Assembly: GCA_048267305.1 (NCBI GenBank)
Contig: JBLWXT010000001.1
Location: forward strand, 62,001-126,000
Reading direction: 5' to 3'
Origin: Owenweeksia sp048267305
GTDB taxonomy: Bacteria > Bacteroidota > Bacteroidia > Flavobacteriales > Schleiferiaceae
Length of the DNA: 64,000 nt
This document shows, in pieces, positions 61,095 to 64,000 of the stretch; positions within the stretch are counted from its first letter, which is position 1, and the number at the start of each line of letters is the position of its first letter. The notes under the pieces are model-generated. The model made no database searches. It was not told where the DNA came from and saw nothing but the letters and a program-made list of their open reading frames with translations. The position numbers and the translations under genes are program-made.

Positions 61095-62531
61095 ATGACA
61101 GCACTGAACACAATACTGGGTTTGGAAGAGCTTGATGTGCCCTTACTGAGCTTTTCAAAAGACGACCATTTCACCTGCAAGGACAGCATGGAAGGGCTTA
61201 TGATTTTTGGCACCAGTGGGTCAGGAAAAACAAGTTCCGTTGGCGCACAGGTGGCCCTGCAAATGTTGCGAAACGGCTATGGTGGCCTGGTACTATTGGC
61301 AAAACCTGAAATCGAGCTATGGAAGACCTATTGCAAGATTGCCGGTCGTTTGGATGACCTCAGGGTAATTGAGCCGGGAGGGCCTTACCGCTTCAATTTC
61401 ATTGATTATGAAGCCCGCCAACAGCAGGGCGATGGGGCCGGACTGGCAGCCAACATTGCCGACATTATCCTGAAACTGTCCGATGTGGCGGGTAACAGCG
61501 GTCAACAAAACGACAGCTTCTGGGAAGGGGAAAGGTTGAAGTCACTTATCAATCCCATCGAAGCAGTTATACTGGCCGGAAATGAACTCACCCCCAAATC
61601 CATTTATGATGTGGTCATTTCGGCCCCCTCTTCCGATGAAGAGCTGGACTCCAAAAAATGGCGCGATAGCTCCCATTGCTATCAAACCCTTTTAAAAATC
61701 CGGCAACGGATCGAGAGGAACGAGCTGACAGAGGAGGAAATTGACGATTACCATGTCCTTGAGGATTACTTCCTGTTGGAGCACCTGCGCCTTCATGAGA
61801 AAACCAGGGGCATTGTGCGGGCCATGTTCACGAGCTTCTTTACAGAGTTTAACAGACGCCCCAACCGCAAGCTCTTTTGTTCGGACACCACCATTACCCC
61901 TGAAGCGTGCCTTACTGGTAAAATCATCATAGTGAACCTCCCTGCCCGCAACTACAACAAAGTGGGCATCGTTGCCCAAAAACTGATGAAGCTCATGTTT
62001 CAGCGCACGGTTGAACGCTCCATGGATCATATTAAGCACCGGGCCAAGATGTTCCTCTTTGCGGATGAATTCCAGACCTTCTTTTATCCCTATGATGTGG
62101 ACTATCAGGCCACAGCCAGAAGCAGTGGCGTGGCCACTGTGTACCTGACTCAAAACCTCCCCAATGTATATAATGCAGCCGGTGGAGGCCCTGATGCAGA
62201 GAACAGGATCAAGGCCCTTGTTGCCAACCTCAATACCCAGGTATTTTTGGCAAATTCAGATTTGTGTACAAATACCTATGCAGCCGACTTAATAGGTAAG
62301 CACACCAATTGGACGAAATCCAAAAACCGCTCTATGGGCGGGGATGTAAGCTTCAGCAAGGGTGAGCAGGAAAGCCTTGATTACGTCCTGAGACCAGAGG
62401 CATTTCATAAACTCCGCACAGGTGGAAGAAAGAATAACTACCTGGTGGATGGCTACATCGTCAAAACCGGAACCGTTTTTAAAATCAATCAGTCCCCCGT
62501 ACTTCTAGTAACATTCCCTCAAAAATTATAA
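61095..62531 (+). CDS. Soluble VirD4/TraG-type coupling ATPase
   Basis: 478 residues with no membrane helix at the N-terminus, unlike classical VirD4/TraG. Walker A is FGTSGSGKTSS (about 38-48), Walker B is MFLFADEF (about 319-326), followed by the TraM-recognition-type segment YQATARSSGVATVYLTQNLP and the C-terminal TYAADLIGKHTNWTKS. These proteins deliver DNA-relaxase complexes to a type IV secretion channel. The next gene, 2 bp later, encodes a protein with about four membrane segments that may supply the missing anchor. The relaxase and channel genes must lie outside the window. Confidence 0.87.
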   Translation: MTALNTILGLEELDVPLLSFSKDDHFTCKDSMEGLMIFGTSGSGKTSSVGAQVALQMLRNGYGGLVLLAKPEIELWKTYCKIAGRLDDLRVIEPGGPYRFNFIDYEARQQQGDGAGLAANIADIILKLSDVAGNSGQQNDSFWEGERLKSLINPIEAVILAGNELTPKSIYDVVISAPSSDEELDSKKWRDSSHCYQTLLKIRQRIERNELTEEEIDDYHVLEDYFLLEHLRLHEKTRGIVRAMFTSFFTEFNRRPNRKLFCSDTTITPEACLTGKIIIVNLPARNYNKVGIVAQKLMKLMFQRTVERSMDHIKHRAKMFLFADEFQTFFYPYDVDYQATARSSGVATVYLTQNLPNVYNAAGGGPDAENRIKALVANLNTQVFLANSDLCTNTYAADLIGKHTNWTKSKNRSMGGDVSFSKGEQESLDYVLRPEAFHKLRTGGRKNNYLVDGYIVKTGTVFKINQSPVLLVTFPQKL

Positions 62532-62533
62532 TC

Positions 62534-63340
62534 ATGGAATACAATAACTTTTACACCATTATGGTCAGGCAAAACATCATCAAGCCTTTCATTCAATCCT
62601 TTATTGCTATTATCGCCTCTTACCCGGCACTTCTGGTTGAAATCTTTACCAGACACCGGTTTGGGGAACGCTACTTCCCTTTCGTGAGTTGTGTATCCGC
62701 CATTTTTGTCATGCTCCTTTTAGGGGTAATATGGACCAGCTGGCAGGATGCCCTGTACATCATCTTTTTTCAGGAAATGCCCCCTTCAAGGGATGATTTC
62801 AGTTTTTCCAATATTTTGTTCGCTGCCTTTGGTGTATTGGCTTTTATCCAATCCTTAAAGCACCACCGCAACCAGAAAAAGGAAGGCCGTACCGTGGATT
62901 TCCAGAGGTTCAGCCTCTCTCAGGGTGAATCGAGACCCTATTGGTACAAACTGGCCGAATACTTACCTGAATCCATTTATGAACGCCTGCCCGTCAATGA
63001 AACCAACCTTAGGCGTTATTATGAACCCTTTACTGTGATCCTTATTGGCCTGGTTTTTCTTGTCCTGCCCTTTTCCCGCTCCTTTGGTCTGGTGATCATT
63101 TTCTGCGGCCTGATGTATTACTGGCGCACCAGTATTCAATATGCCTGGGGACGCGACTGGCTCCTGAACCTCATAGACAATGAAATCCTGTCTGCGGAAA
63201 TGGAATCTGTTTTCATGGAAGATAAGCCCCCTGCAGAAACCCGTGGGGTAATGGTACAGATGCCCCTCCCCGAAAACATGGAAAGGCGAAAGGCTCTTTT
63301 TGATGAACTGAATAAGGGTAATTCTAAGGAATTACAATAA
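62534..63340 (+). CDS. Membrane protein partner of the coupling ATPase
   Basis: 268 residues with about four or five hydrophobic segments in two clusters: FIQSFIAIIASYPALLVEIF, FPFVSCVSAIFVMLLLGVIW and FSNILFAAFGVLAFIQSL near the N-terminus, then FTVILIGLVFLVLPF and LVIIFCGLMYYW. They are separated by a basic loop and followed by a soluble C-terminus. No family name is known to me. It is 2 bp downstream of the coupling ATPase, which lacks membrane helices, so a two-subunit coupling protein is the natural reading. Confidence 0.75.
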   Translation: MEYNNFYTIMVRQNIIKPFIQSFIAIIASYPALLVEIFTRHRFGERYFPFVSCVSAIFVMLLLGVIWTSWQDALYIIFFQEMPPSRDDFSFSNILFAAFGVLAFIQSLKHHRNQKKEGRTVDFQRFSLSQGESRPYWYKLAEYLPESIYERLPVNETNLRRYYEPFTVILIGLVFLVLPFSRSFGLVIIFCGLMYYWRTSIQYAWGRDWLLNLIDNEILSAEMESVFMEDKPPAETRGVMVQMPLPENMERRKALFDELNKGNSKELQ

Positions 63341-63358
63341 TACCTGACACTCTAAAAG

Positions 63359-63982
63359 ATGGGAAAGGATCGTTCAAAGGAAGTCGCTTTCAACAAGCAC
63401 GATATCACCACAGATACCCGTGCCCAGCTTACCGGTTTTGAGAAGGAACTTACTGAGCACCGCGAAGATCTAAGGCTCCAGCATAAAGCCGAGCTAGGGG
63501 ACTTACACGAAAAACATGGGAATGACTTGAAGAGGATTTTTGAGGAATGTGCCCATGAACACCCCATGGTGCGGGAAGCCAGGGTGAACCGTTGTGTCCG
63601 CAACTATGAAACCCACAGGGATGCTTTGCAAAACGTACAGCAGCGCATTGAAATGTACCATGAAGTGCATTCCAAACACCAATGGGACAAGAGCTTTCCG
63701 AACGATCCCTACCCCTCCAAATCCAATGAAGTTTTAATTGAAAAGCGCCAAAAGGAACTACTGGAACGGGCCAAAGACCCGAAGGCCAATAAAGTGGCCA
63801 TTCACCAGGAACTGGAACATGACCAACTGGTCCTCTCTTTTATGGAAGGTAAAACGGATCACCCCACCTTGCTAAAAGAGTATTCCGATATGCTTAAAAA
63901 GCATATCGCTGAATCCATACCATCCCACGAAGTGGAATGGGAACACCGAAATCCGAAAGCCATTGATATAGACAAGGATTAG
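63359..63982 (+). CDS. Charged coiled-coil protein of the transfer operon
   Basis: 207 residues, almost wholly helical and charged (FEKELTEHREDLRLQHKAEL, NYETHRDALQNVQQRIEMYH, VLIEKRQKELLERAKDPK). There is no signal or membrane helix and no named family. It starts 18 bp after the membrane partner, so it is in the same operon and may be a substrate-handling or scaffold protein for DNA transfer. The window ends 18 bp after its stop. Confidence 0.7.
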   Translation: MGKDRSKEVAFNKHDITTDTRAQLTGFEKELTEHREDLRLQHKAELGDLHEKHGNDLKRIFEECAHEHPMVREARVNRCVRNYETHRDALQNVQQRIEMYHEVHSKHQWDKSFPNDPYPSKSNEVLIEKRQKELLERAKDPKANKVAIHQELEHDQLVLSFMEGKTDHPTLLKEYSDMLKKHIAESIPSHEVEWEHRNPKAIDIDKD

Positions 63983-64000
63983 ACGGGTTTATACTGCAGA

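Overview
The window reads as a Bacteroidota chromosome, most likely an aquatic Flavobacteriales (Cryomorphaceae-like; this rank is inference). The evidence is T9SS type A C-terminal sorting tails, LytTR two-component systems paired with 7TM-DISM or TPR kinases, an LruC-domain protein, very few Shine-Dalgarno sequences, and TAnnTTTG-like promoter elements. No T9SS machinery, rRNA, tRNA or CRISPR was seen.

Layout. 1-10 kb is core: a partial small heat-shock protein, dUTPase, a flippase, an M28 peptidase with PDZ, gpsA, a LytS/LytTR pair and an AsmA-like protein. 10-19 kb is a second signalling block. A TPR histidine kinase and a LytTR regulator precede a secreted SBBP/LamG/T9SS protein and a lipoprotein + LruC operon. 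Two 14-bp direct repeats at 21-bp spacing (consensus TACCGTTCATMACA) precede both targets. A third copy precedes a stretch with no ORF that ends in a terminator, which suggests one regulon including a possible small RNA. 19-33 kb is ordinary accessory metabolism and regulation: DinB x2, GNAT, MepB, a serine hydrolase, AraC, YjdM, a PLP decarboxylase, a nitroreductase, a WYL regulator and a T9SS beta-helix protein. Degraded scraps lie between these genes, including the C-terminus of a phage/eCIS-type tail-tube protein.

33.7-50.6 kb is a tightly packed AT-rich operon of four large unfamiliar proteins (963, 431, 2101 and 1782 aa) plus a lipoprotein esterase. The three largest have no signal peptide; one has an HEXXH motif and one ends in a tandem domain duplication.

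50.8-64 kb is a mobile region. A three-gene ABC-ATPase (ABC-3C/Lamassu-like) anti-phage candidate lies between two ~340-bp direct repeats. It consists of a middle component, a Rad50-like ATPase and a HEAT + PD-(D/E)XK effector. Each repeat abuts the stop codon of the gene before it and folds into nested stems, one with a compensatory change between copies. The ATPase frame is broken at a (CTTTG)3 repeat; two copies would restore it, so phase variation is possible. Beyond lie an ArdC-type antirestriction protein, two unknown genes behind a divergent operator-like inverted repeat, and conjugation genes: a soluble VirD4/TraG ATPase and a separate membrane partner.

Most novel-looking points: the repeat-bounded defence cassette with its pentanucleotide switch, the giant-protein operon, and the 21-bp-spaced LytTR regulon with a putative RNA.
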